Positions 22,719 to 34,061 of a DNA stretch of 64,000 bases are shown piece after piece. The position numbers and the translations under genes were made by a program. A model generated the notes under the pieces. It saw only the letters and a list, made by a program, of their open reading frames with translations, was not told where the DNA came from and made no database searches. Every line of letters starts with the position of its first letter. Positions within the stretch are counted from its first letter, which is position 1. Source of the stretch: Ipomoea triloba (taxonomy: Eukaryota; Streptophyta; Magnoliopsida; Solanales; Convolvulaceae); NCBI RefSeq assembly GCF_003576645.1, contig NC_044930.1, positions 12,163,512-12,227,511 of the forward strand. Reading direction: 5' to 3'.

Positions 22719-23130
22719 ATCTACAAGAAAAATGCTCATAGACAACGGTTAAAAACCGTTGTCTATGAGGTAAAATTTCTGTTGTTGAAGCCGGTGTTGT
22801 TGTAAGTCCCGCGCAAAGACAAAGGTTTTTAACCGTTGTCTATTGAGTGTTGTTGAAAGTCACGCACATAGACAATGGTTTTTAATCGTTGTCGAAAAGA
22901 CAACGGTTAAAAACCGTTGTCTATTGAGTGTTGTTGAAGCCGGTGTTGTTGAAAGTCACGCACATAGACAAACGGTTTTTAACCGTTGTCTTTTCTAGAA
23001 AAGACAACGGTTAAAAACCGTTGTCTATTGATGAGTGTTGTTGAAACCGGTGTTGTTGTAAGTCCCGCACAACGACAACGCTTTTTAACCGTTGTCTTTT
23101 CTTCAAATGACTTTAATTGTTGTTGAAACT
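22719..23130 (+). mobile_element. CACTA-like terminus with tandem palindromes
   Basis: It begins CTACAAGAAAAATGCTC, a close match to the CACTACAAGAAAA end of CACTA/EnSpm elements with the first bases changed. Then follow several copies of a palindrome built from GACAACGGTT and AACCGTTGTC separated by three bases, interleaved with TGTTGTTGAAGCCGGTGTTG and AGTCACGCACATAG. Dense subterminal inverted repeats are where CACTA transposases bind. No transposase and no matching right terminus were found, so this is one end only. Confidence 0.6.
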
Positions 23131-23364
23131 AGTATTGTTAAAACACAAAATTAATTATTTGATAAATTTTTGCAAACGCTACATTTAGGAACATTTGCAT
23201 ATGGCATTTTGAGGAAAAAATATAATTTTTCCCAAAACACCTCTAATTAATAATATTAGTTTAAAAAACATTGAAAGTGAGGGTCGAACCCGGCCTAACC
23301 GAGATTTGGCAATCATAGAGCCTTGAGGCTCCTTATTGAGGCTCTATTCCAACTTTTCCAACCC
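23131..23364. other. Spacer before the array, with a B-box-like motif
   Basis: On the minus strand near 23,283-23,297 is GGGTTCGACCCTC, which fits a polymerase III B box. A partner A box and a tRNA fold are not convincing. The inverted phrases GAGCCTTGAGGCTC and GAGGCTC nearby may be part of a decayed SINE. The 1-kb array begins at its right edge. Confidence 0.35.
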
Positions 23365-23585
23365 TAAATAATTTACTCCTTCCTTTTTAATTATAAAATA
23401 ATTAAAAAGGGGATGAATGAAGGATAATTTCACTTCACTTTCCATCCTAGGGTTTTAACGCACGAGCCCTGCACTGACATACTACTGCTCGTTCAGGGGC
23501 CCTTCACATACTTCAAAAACATTAAACCTAGCAGCTGCAAATCAAAGCCAAAGGAGAGAGAGATCACCGAATCGGAAGAGAGACC

Positions 23586-23711
23586 GGTCGAAGCCGACGT
23601 TGCTCACCATCCCTCCGCCGTCCCCAGGGTCGAAGCCGACGTTGCTCACCATCCCTCCGCCGTCCCCAGCGTCGAAGCCGACGTTGCTCACCATCCCTCC
23701 GCCGTCCCCAG
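23586..23711 (+). repeat. Three perfect or near-perfect 42-bp repeats in the first unit
   Basis: Copies at 23,586-23,627, 23,628-23,669 and 23,670-23,711 begin GGTCGAAGCC or CGTCGAAGCC and end CCCCAG. Because 42 is a multiple of three, the overlapping open frames continue through it. Other units have a single copy. Confidence 0.9.
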
Positions 23712-26700
23712 CAGCATCATCTACTAGCCTCGCCGTTCACCGGAAAGAGCAGCAAAGACGACGCCACCGCCGGGAAACGCTGCTTCGCCGTCGCTGTCAC
23801 CGGACCAAACCCGATCGACAAATCGGAGCCCAAAAATTGGCAAAGAAATCCGATGGAAAGGTTTTTGTATCTTTTTTAGTGATTTCGCTATTTCTCTAAC
23901 GCCCAACGACGATCGAGGTTGCCGGAAAGAGACGCGTATCAGCGACCATTCGAATGGTTACCGGCTAGAACCTCAAAGGAGAAACCAAAATTTCCATATT
24001 CCTTTTTGAGTTAATTACCGATTTGGTCCCTCAACTATTGGGATTTCACGACTGCAATTAAAGAAAAACAAAAACTTAAGCCTGACAAAACTAATTAAAG
24101 AAATTGATTATAAATGTAGATATATAAATAATTTAAAAATGTAAATTAACTTTAAAAAGTTTATTTAAGTTTACAATAAAAGTGATGTTCATCAAAAGTT
24201 GTATACAATTTACAATTATATTAATGAATTATAATCTTATAGATGTTTTTTTTTTTAATGTAATAAGGTATTTAGAATTTTAGGTTAACTTTTTATAAAT
24301 AAAAATAAAATTTTATTTAAAAGAAAAATAATAATGTACCTAGGCGCCTAGGCGCTCCTGATTACTTGGTGGCGCGTAGCAGTTTTTTCAACATTGCTAT
24401 TTATAAGTCTTTCTTATAAAGAATTCTTGCGAATTTTTTAAAATAGTTTGAAATTTTATGTGCAAAATAATTTCTTTCTTTATTTTCTTCATCCAACTCT
24501 AAATAATTTACTCCTTCCTTTTTAACTATAAAATAATTAAAAAGGGGATTAATGAAGGATAATTTCACTTCACTTTCCATCCTAGGGTTTTAACGCACGA
24601 GGTCTGCACTGACATACTACTGCTCGTGCAGGTGCCTTTCACATACTTCAAAAACATTAAACCTAGCAGCTGCAAATCAAAGCCAAAGGAGAGAGAGATC
24701 ACCGAATATGAAGAGAGACCGGTCGAAGGAAGCCGACGTTGCTCACCATCCCTCCGCCGTCCCCAGCAGCATCATCTACTAGCCTCGCCGTTCACCGGAA
24801 AGAGCAGCAAAGACGACGCCACCACCAGGAAACGCAGCTTCGCCGTCGCTGTCACCGGACCAAATCCGATCGACAAATCGGAGCCCAAAAATTGGAAAAC
24901 AAATCCGATGGCCAGGTTTTTGTATCTTTTTTAGTGATTTCGCTATTTCTCTACCGCCCAACGACGGTCGAGGTTGCCGTAAAGAGACGCGCATCACTGA
25001 CCATTCGAATGGTTACGGGCTAGAACTTCAAAGGGGAAACCAAAATTTCCAAATTCCTTTTTGAGTTAATTACCGATTTGGTCACTCAACTATTGGGATT
25101 TCACGACTTTGATTAAATAAAAACAAAAACTTAAGCCTGACAAAACTAATTAAAGAAATTGATTATAAATGTAGATATATAAATAATTTAAAAAATGTAA
25201 ATTAATTTTAAAAAGTTTATTTAAGTTTACAATAAAAGTGATGTTCATCAAAAGTTGTATACAATTTAGAATTATATTAATCAATTATAATATTATAGAT
25301 GTTTTTTTTTTTAATGTAATAAGGTTTTTAGAATTTTAGGTTAATTTTGTAAAAATAGAATTCAAATTTTATTTATAAAAAAAAAGTAATAATATACCTA
25401 GGCGCCTAGGCACTCCTGATTACTTGGTGGCGCGTAGCAGTTTTTTCAACATTGCTACTTATAAGTCTTTCTTATAAAGAATTCTTGTGAATTTTTTAAA
25501 ATAGTTTGAAATTTTATGTGCAAAATAATTTCTTTCTTTCTTTTCTTCATCCAACTCTAAATAATTTACTCCTTCCTTTTTAATTACTTCATCCAACTCT
25601 AAATAATTTACTCCTTCCTTTTTAATTATAAAATAATTAAATAAATAATTTACTCCTTCCTTTTTAATTATAAAATAATTAAATAGGGGATGAATGAAGG
25701 ATAATTTCACTTCACTTTCCATCCTAGGGTTTTAACGCACGAGACCTGCACTGACATACTACTGCTCGTGCAGGTGCCCTTCACATACTACAAAAACATT
25801 AAACGTAGCAGCTGCAAATCAAAGCCAAAGGAGTGAGAGATCACCGAATCGGAATAAAGACCGGTCGAAGCCGACGTTGCTCACCATCCCTCCGCCATCC
25901 CCAGCCGCATCATCTACTAGCCTCGCCGTTCACCGGAAAGAGCAGCAACGACGACGCCACCGCCGGGAAACCCTGCTTCGTAGTCGCTGTCACCGGACAA
26001 AACCCGATAGAAGAATCGGAGCCCAAAAATTGGCAAACAAATCCGATGGGCATGTTTTTTTGTATTTTTTTTAATGATTTCGCTATTTCTCTACCGCCCA
26101 ACGACGGTCGAGGTTGCCGGAAAGAGACGAGTATCAGCAACCATTCGAATGGTTACCGGCTAGAACCTCAAAGGAGAAACCAAAATTTCCATATTCCTTT
26201 TTGAGTTAATTACCGATTTGGTCACTCAACTATTGGGATTTCACGACTCCAATTAAAGAAAAACAAAAACTTAAGCCTGACAAAACTAATTAAAGAAATT
26301 GATTATAAATGTAGATATATAAATAATTTAAAAATGTAAATTAACTTTAAAAAGTTTATTTAAGTTTACAATAAAAGTGATGTTCATCAAAAGTTGTATA
26401 CAATTTACAATTATATTAATCAATTATAATCTTATAGATGTTTTTTTTTTTTTTTAATGTAATAAGGTATTTAGAATTTTAGGTTAACTTTTTATAAATA
26501 AAAATAAAATTTTATTTATAAAAAAAAATAATAATGTACCTAGGCGCCTAGGCGCTCCTGATTACTTAGTTGCGCGTAGCAGTTTTTTCAACATTGCTAT
26601 TTATAAGTCTTTCTTATAAAGAATTCTTGCGAATTTTTTAAAATAGTTTGAAATTTTATGTGCAAAATAATTTCTTTCCTTCTTTTCTTCATTCAACTCT

Positions 26701-26986
26701 AAATAATTTACTCCTTCCTTTTTAATTATAAAATAATTAAAAAGGGGATTAATGAAGGATAATTTCACTTCACTTTCCATCCTAGGGTTTTAACGCACGA
26801 GGCCTGCACTGACATACTACTTCTCGTGCAGGTGCCTTTCACATACTTCAAAAACATTAAACCTAGCAGCTGCAAATCAAAGCCAAAGGAGAGAGAGATC
26901 ACCGAATAAGAAGAGATACCGGTCGAAGGAAACCGACGTTGCTCACCATCCCTCCGCCGTCCCCAGCAGCATCATCTACTAGCCTC

Positions 26987-28810
26987 TGTTGGTCCCAAGG
27001 GGATGGGGTACAAGTCTAGAGGGGGGGTGAATAGACTTGTATAAGATTTTGCAAATCTTTTCAACCTCTCGTGTGTATTGAACTTAGGATGTTTAGGTTC
27101 GATACCTCACGAGGAGAAGACAAAGTTTTATGCGCAGCGGAAAAGTTATCCCTTTTAGTTAGCACGAGTTTGAGTTAGTTCGAGAGGTGTGTTTATGTGC
27201 AGTGCAATCGAGAGGTTAGCGAGAGATAAATACAGAAAGTAAATGCGAGAGAGATTTTTAAGTGGTTCGGCCAACCCGCCTACGTCCACTCTTCTTCCAG
27301 AAACTCCCTGGAAGGATTGCACTAAAAACTTCCCTTTTTAGTACAATATCGAGCGCTTGAGCTTTGATCACGAAGCCCGCCTCAAGCCTCAGGTTTTTCG
27401 CCCCGCTTCTTGTTACTCCACCTATCGAGCACTTGAGCTTTGATCACCAAGCCCGCCTCAAGCCTCAGGATCTTCACAAGACAGCTCCCAGGTTACTCCG
27501 CCTCTCCAAGGTTTTTCTCCCCGCTTCCAGTTACTCCACCTCTCGAGCACTTGAGCTTTGATCACCAAGCCCGCCTCAAGCCTCAGGATCTTCACTAGAC
27601 AGCTGCCAGGTTACTCCGCCTCTTCTTGCTTAATCCAAAGCAAGGACCTTTGGTTGTCACAGTTGAGTGTAACAAACTCCAATCTGACCAAAAGCTATCG
27701 TTGAATCAATTTCGATGTAGAGCAGCTTCGGTCACCTTCTAGATATGTGGCAGTTTAAGCTATGTAACTCTCTCAAACACTAAGATGTGTTTTTCTCGCT
27801 GTATTGAATATCTGGATGATATTCCAAATTGAATGCTTGCACTTGAACGTTTGAATCAGACACCTCTTTAGAATTTCGAATTAACCAACCTCTTTTATCA
27901 CTGTGTCTTCACGTCCTTATATATGAGAGTTTGAGGAATAATTCCGTTGGAGGGAAAATTATTCCGTTTGAAATCTGTCTCTTATGCCGATCATGGGTCT
28001 TGCGTATTTTCAGCATTCTTCATGGAGTGGTGGTCTTGTAACTTGAACCTTTTGTCTGGTAGTGAATATTCTATATTTCACTTTCTTGAGTCCATGCTCC
28101 ACTTTCGTCTTTTTGGTAAAAGTTAATCTTTTTAAATTCCCATTGATCCTCGTTTTAGGGAATAAGACCGACTTTGGATTGGTGCACCTTTTATCCGTTT
28201 GTGGTGGAAATCTGATGTGTCATCCATTTCCGTCCATTTTGAAAACTCACGTTCGGCACCTCTTCATTATTCTATCTCCATGATATTCTTCTTCTCCAAA
28301 CTTTAAGTATGCTTCCTGACCGTCATTCAGCATTACTGGAGAAGTGTCAGTTTATCGAGACCAAGGTTGATGTCTTGATTGTTTGATGTCTCGAACCCAA
28401 GCATCGAGAGGTCTTCCTCTCGAACTCTGCTTATGTCTCGAACTGGATGGTTGTATCGAGAGGTACTACCTCTCGAACTCTGCTTATGTCTCGAGACTTA
28501 GTTGATGTCTCGCAGACCCTTATTCCTCCAGAGTTGTCCCGTGCCTTCTTCTGATTTGTCTATAGGATTACAACACGAGACTTCTAAGATGTTCAAACAA
28601 ATTTACCTTGAGCTTAAATATTTTCTGAGTTGAGCTCAAAGTTACCCGGTTGTATTTTCGCTCTTGGTTTACTTGTCGAACTTACAGTGTTTTGCCTATG
28701 TGCTCTTGGTTTACTTGTCGAACTTACAGTGTTTTGCCTATGTGTCGAGACTTGGGGATTTCTACTTAACAGTTGGTATCATCAAAACCTATTACATGAT
28801 GTTCCTAACA
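26987..28810. mobile_element. Solo LTR 1, 1,824 bp, 5-bp TSD
   Basis: The insertion starts TGTTGGTCCCAAGG and ends GATGTTCCTAACA, flanked by GCCTC at 26,982-26,986 and 28,811-28,815. It splits a unit of the array at ACTAGCCTCGCCG, which is intact in other units. There is no internal coding region and no second LTR, so it is a solo LTR left by recombination. The start and GC-rich internal repeats (GAGCACTTGAGCTTTGATCA three times at about 27,360-27,570, and a duplicated ~42-bp phrase at about 28,660-28,740) resemble long LTRs of SIRE/Maximus-type copia elements; the lineage is inferred. Confidence 0.85.
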
Positions 28811-30243
28811 GCCTCGCCGTTCACCGGAAAGAGCAGCAAAGACGACGCCACCACCGGGAAACGCAGCTTCACCGTCGCTGTCACCGGACCAAACCCAATC
28901 GACAAATCGGAGCCAAAATTGGCAAACAAATCCGATGGCCAGGTTTTTGTATCTTTATTAGTGATTTCGCTATTTCTCTACCGCCCAACGACTGTCGAGG
29001 TTGCCGAAAAGAGACGCGTATCAGCGACCATTCGAATGTTTACCGGCTAGAACCTCAAAGGAGAAACCAAAATTTCCATATTCCTTTTTGTGTTAATTAC
29101 CGATTTGGTCCCTCAACTATTGGGATTTCACGACTCTAATTAAAGAAAAACAAAAACTTAAGCCTGACAAAACTAATTAAGGAAATTGATTATAAATGTA
29201 GATATATAAATAATTTAAAAATGTAAATTAACTTTAAAAAGTTTATTTAAGTTTACAATAAAAGTGATGTTCATCAAAAGTTGTATACAATTTACAATTA
29301 TATTAATCAATTATAATCTTATAGATGTTTTTTTTTAATGTAATAAGGTATTTAGAATGTTAGGTTAATTTTTTATAAATAAAAATAAAATTTTATTTAT
29401 AAAGAAAAATAATAATGTACCTAGGCGCCTAGGCGCTCCTGATTACTTGGTGGCGCGTAGCAGTTTTTTCAACATTGCTATTTATAAGTCTTTCTTATAA
29501 AGAATTCTTGCGAATTTTTTAAAATAGTTTGAAATTTTATGTGCAAAATAATTTCTTTCTTTCTTTTCTTCATCCAACTCTAATTAATTTACTCCTTCCT
29601 TTTTAATTATAAAATAATCAAATAGGAGATGAATGAAGGTTAATTTCACTTCACTTTCCATCCTAGGGTTTTAACGCACGAGACCTGCACTGACATACTC
29701 TGCTCGTGCAGGTGGCAACTGCAAATCAAAGCCAAAGGAGAGAGAGATCACCGAATCGGAAGAGAGACCGGTCGAAGCCGACGTTGCTCACCATCCCTCC
29801 GCCGTCCCCAGCCGCATCATCTACTAGCCTCGCCGTTCACCGGAAAGAGCAGCAAAGACGACGCCACCGCCGGGAAACGCTGCTTCGCCGTCGCTGTCAC
29901 CGGACCAAACCCGATCAACAAATCGGAGCCCAAAAATTGGCAAACAAATCCGATGGCCAGGTTTTTGTATCCTTTTTAGTGATTTCGCTATTTCTCTACC
30001 GCCCAACGACGGTCGAGGTTGCTGGAAAGAGACGCGTATCAGCGACCATTCGAATGGTTACCGGCTAGAACCTCAAAGGAGAAACCAAAATTTCCATATT
30101 CCTCTTTGAGTTAATTACCGATTTGGTCCCTCAACTTTTGGGATTTCACGACTTTGATTAAATAAAAACAAAAACTTTAGCCTGACAAAACTAATTAAAG
30201 AAATTGATTATAAATGTAGATATATAAATAATTTAAAAAATGT

Positions 30244-30510
30244 AAATTAACTTTTAAAAGTTTATTTCAGTTGACTAAAAAATGTAAATTAACTTTTAAA
30301 AGTTTATTTCAGTTGACAATAAAAGTGATGTTCATCAAAAGTTTTATACAATTTACAATTATATTAATCAATTATAATATTATAGATGTTTTTTTAAAGG
30401 TAATAAGGTATTTAAAATTTTAGGTTATTTTTTAAAAATAAAAATAAAATTTTATTTATAAAAAATAATTTTTTTAAAAATAAAAATAAAATTTTATTTA
30501 TAAAAAATAA
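30244..30510. repeat. Short duplications within a unit
   Basis: Two separate local duplications: ~41 bp including TTAACTTTTAAAAGTTTATT (about 30,237-30,318) and ~40 bp including AAAATAAAATTTTATTTATA (about 30,430-30,510). They explain most of the extra length of this unit. Confidence 0.75.
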
Positions 30511-32819
30511 TAATAATGTACCTACGCTCCTAGGCGCTCCTGATTACTTGGTGGGGCGTAGCAGTTTTTTCAACATTACTACTTATAAGTCTTTCTTATA
30601 AAGAATTCTTTTGAATTTTTTAAAATAGTTTGAAATTTTATATGCAAAATAATTTCTTTCTTTCTTTTCTTCATCCAACTCTAAATAATTTACTCCTTCC
30701 TTTTAATTATAAAATAATTAAATAGGGGATGAATGAAGGATAATTTCACTTCACTTTCCATCCTAGGGTTTTAACGCACGAGACCTGCACTGACATACTA
30801 CTGCTCGTGCAGGTGCCCTTCACATACTTCAAAAACATTAAACCTAGCAGCTGCAAATCAAAGCCAAAGGAGAGACAGATCACCGAATCGGAAGAGAGAC
30901 CGATCGAAGCCGACGTTGCTCACCATCCCTCCGCCGTCCCCAGCCGCATTATCTACTAGCCTCGTCGTTCACCGGAAAGAGTAGCAAAGACGACGCCACC
31001 GCCGGGAAACGCTGCTTCGCCGTCGCTGTCACCGGACCAAACCCGATCGACAAATCGGAGCCCAAAAATTGGCAAACAAATCCGATGGCCAGGTTTTTAT
31101 ATCCTTTTTAGTGATTTCGCTATTTCTCTACCGCCCAACGACGGTCGAGGTTGCTGGAAAGAGACGCGTATCAGCGACCATTCGAATGGTTACCGGCTAG
31201 AACCTCAAAGGAGAAACCAAAATTTCCATATTCCTCTTTGAGTTAATTACCGATTTGGTCCCTCAACTATTGGGATTTCACGACTTTGATTAAATAAAAA
31301 CAAAAACTTAAGCCTGACAAAACTAATTAAAGAAATTGATTATAAATGTAGATATATAAATAATTTAAAAAATGTAAATTAACTTTTAAAAGTTTATTTC
31401 AGTTGACAATAAAAGTGATGTTCATCAAAAGTTTTATACAATTTACAATTATATTAATCAATTATAATATTATAGATGTTTTTTTAAAGGTAATAAGGTA
31501 TTTAAAATTTTAGGTTATTTTTTAAAAATAAAAATAAAATTTTATTTATAAAAAATAATAATAATGTACCTACGCTCCTAGGCGCTCCTGATTACTTGGT
31601 GGGGCGTAGCAGTTTTTTCAACATTACTACTTATAAGTCTTTCTTATAAAGAATTCTTTTGAATTTTTTAAAATAGTTTGAAATTTTATATGGCAAATAA
31701 TTTCTTTCTTTCTTTTCTTCATCCAACTCTAAATAATTTACTCCTTCCTTTTAATTATAAAATAATTAAATAGGGGATGAATGAAGGATAATTTCACTTC
31801 ACTTTCCATCCTAGGGTTTTAACGCACGAGACCTGCACTGACATACTACTGCTCGTGCAGGTGCCCTTCACATATTTCAAAAACATTAAACCTAGCAGCT
31901 GCAAATCAAAGCCAAAGGAGAGACAGATCACCGAATCGGAAGAGAGACCGATCGAAGCCGACGTTGCTCACCATCCCTCCGCCGTCCCCAGCCGCATTAT
32001 CTACTAGCCTCGTCGTTCACCGGAAAGAGTAGCAAAGACGACGCCACCGCCGGGAAACGCTGCTTCGCCGTCGCTGTCACCGGACCAAACCCGATCGACA
32101 AATCGGAGCCCAAAAATTGGCAAACAAATCCGATGGCCAGGTTTTTATATCCTTTTTAGTGATTTCGCTATTTCTCTACCGCCCAACGACGGTCGAGGTT
32201 GCTGGAAAGAGACGCGTATCAGCGACCATTCGAATGGTTACCGGCTAGAACCTCAAAGGAGAAACCAAAATTTCCATATTCCTCTTTGAGTTAATTACCG
32301 ATTTGGTCCCTCAACTTTTGGGATTTCACGACTGCAATTAAATAAAAACAAAAACTTAAGCCTGACAAAACTAATTAAAGAAATTGATTATAAATGTAGA
32401 TATATAAATAATTTAAAAAATGTAAATTAACTTTTAAAAGTTTATTTAAGTTGACAATAAAAGTGATGTTCATCAAAAGTTGTATACAATTTACAATTAT
32501 ATTAATCAATTATAATATTATAGATGTTTTTTTAAGGTAATAAGCTATTTAAAATTTTAGGTTAATTTTTTAAAAATAAAAATAAAATTTTATTTATAAA
32601 AAATAATTATAATGTACCTACGCTCCTAGGCGCTCCTGATTACTTGGTGGGGCGTAGCAGTTTTTTCAACATTACTACTTATAAGTCTTTCTTATAAAGA
32701 ATTCTTTTGAATTTTTTAAAATAGTTTGAAATTTTATATGGCAAATAATTTCTTTCTTTCTTTTCTTCATCCAACTCTAAATAATTTACTCCTTCCTTTT
32801 AATTATAAAATAATTAAAT

Positions 32820-33090
32820 AGGGGATGAATGAAGGATAATTTAATTATAAAATAATTAAATAGGGGATGAATGAAGGATAATTTCACTTCACTTTCCATC
32901 CTAGGGTTTTAACGCACGAGACCTGCACTGACATATTCCATCCTAGGGTTTTAACGCACGAGACCTGCACTGACATACTACTGCTCGTGCAGGTGCCCTT
33001 CGAGACCTGCACTGACATACTACTGCTCGTGCAGGTGCCCTTCACATACTGCACTGACATACTACTGCTCGTGCAGGTGCCCTTCACATA
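32820..33090. repeat. Staircase duplication block 1
   Basis: Successive partial copies of the same unit segment each restart further along and extend further than the one before. First the GGGGATGAATGAAGGATAAT region is repeated, then CCATCCTAGGGTTTTAACGC, then GAGACCTGCACTGACATACT twice more with different left ends. Four re-starts occur within about 270 bp. Confidence 0.8.
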
Positions 33091-33956
33091 TTTCAAAAAC
33101 ATTAAACCTAGCAGCTGCAAATCAAAGCCAAAGGAGAGACAGATCACCGAATCGGAAGAGAGACCGATCGAAGCCGACGTTGCTCACCATCCCTCCGCCG
33201 TCCCCAGCCGCATTATCTACTAGCCTCGTCGTTCACCGGAAAGAGTAGCAAAGACGACGCCACCGCCGGGAAACGCTGCTTCGCCGTCGCTGTCACCGGA
33301 CCAAACCCGATCGACAAATCGGAGCCCAAAAATTGGCAAACAAATCCGATGGCCAGGTTTTTATATCCTTTTTAGTGATTTCGCTATTTCTCTACCGCCC
33401 AACGACGGTCGAGGTTGCTGGAAAGAGACGCGTATCAGCGACCATTCGAATGGTTACCGGCTAGAACCTCAAAGGAGAAACCAAAATTTCCATATTCCTC
33501 TTTGAGTTAATTACCGATTTGGTCCCTCAACTATTGTGATTTCACGACTTTGATTAAATAAAAACAAAAACTTAAGCGTGACAAAACTAATTAATGAAAT
33601 TGATTATAAATGTAGATATATAAATAATTTAAAAAATGTAAATTAACTTTTAAAAGTTTAATTAAGTTGACAATAAAAGTGATGTTCATCAAAAGTTGTA
33701 TACAATTTATAATTATATTAATCAATTATAATATTATAGATGTTTTTTTAAGGAAATAAGGTATTTAAAATTTTCGGTTAATTTTTTAAAAATAAAAATA
33801 AAATTTTATTTATAAAAAAAAAATAATAATGTACCTAGGCGCCTAGGCGCTCCTGATTACTTGGTGGCGCGTAGCAGTTTTTTCAACATTGCTACTTAAA
33901 GGTCCTTCTTATAAAGAATTCTTGTGAATTTTTTAAAATAGTTTAAAATGTTATGT

Positions 33957-34061
33957 GCAAAATAATTTCTTTCTTTCTTTTCTTCATCCAACTCTAAAAA
34001 ATTTACTCNGCAAAATAATTTCTTTCTTTCTTTTCTTCATCCAACTCTAAAAAATTTACTC
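33957..34061. repeat. 52-bp exact duplication either side of a single N
   Basis: Positions 33,957-34,008 and 34,010-34,061 are the same 52 bases, beginning GCAAAATAATTTC, with only the N at 34,009 between them. This is the pattern left when two contig ends that overlap were joined without merging. Confidence 0.9.

Noticed and set aside
23280..23300. A tRNA gene on the minus strand
   Set aside because: Only a B-box-like TTCGA loop is seen; no acceptor stem, anticodon arm or A box fits around it.
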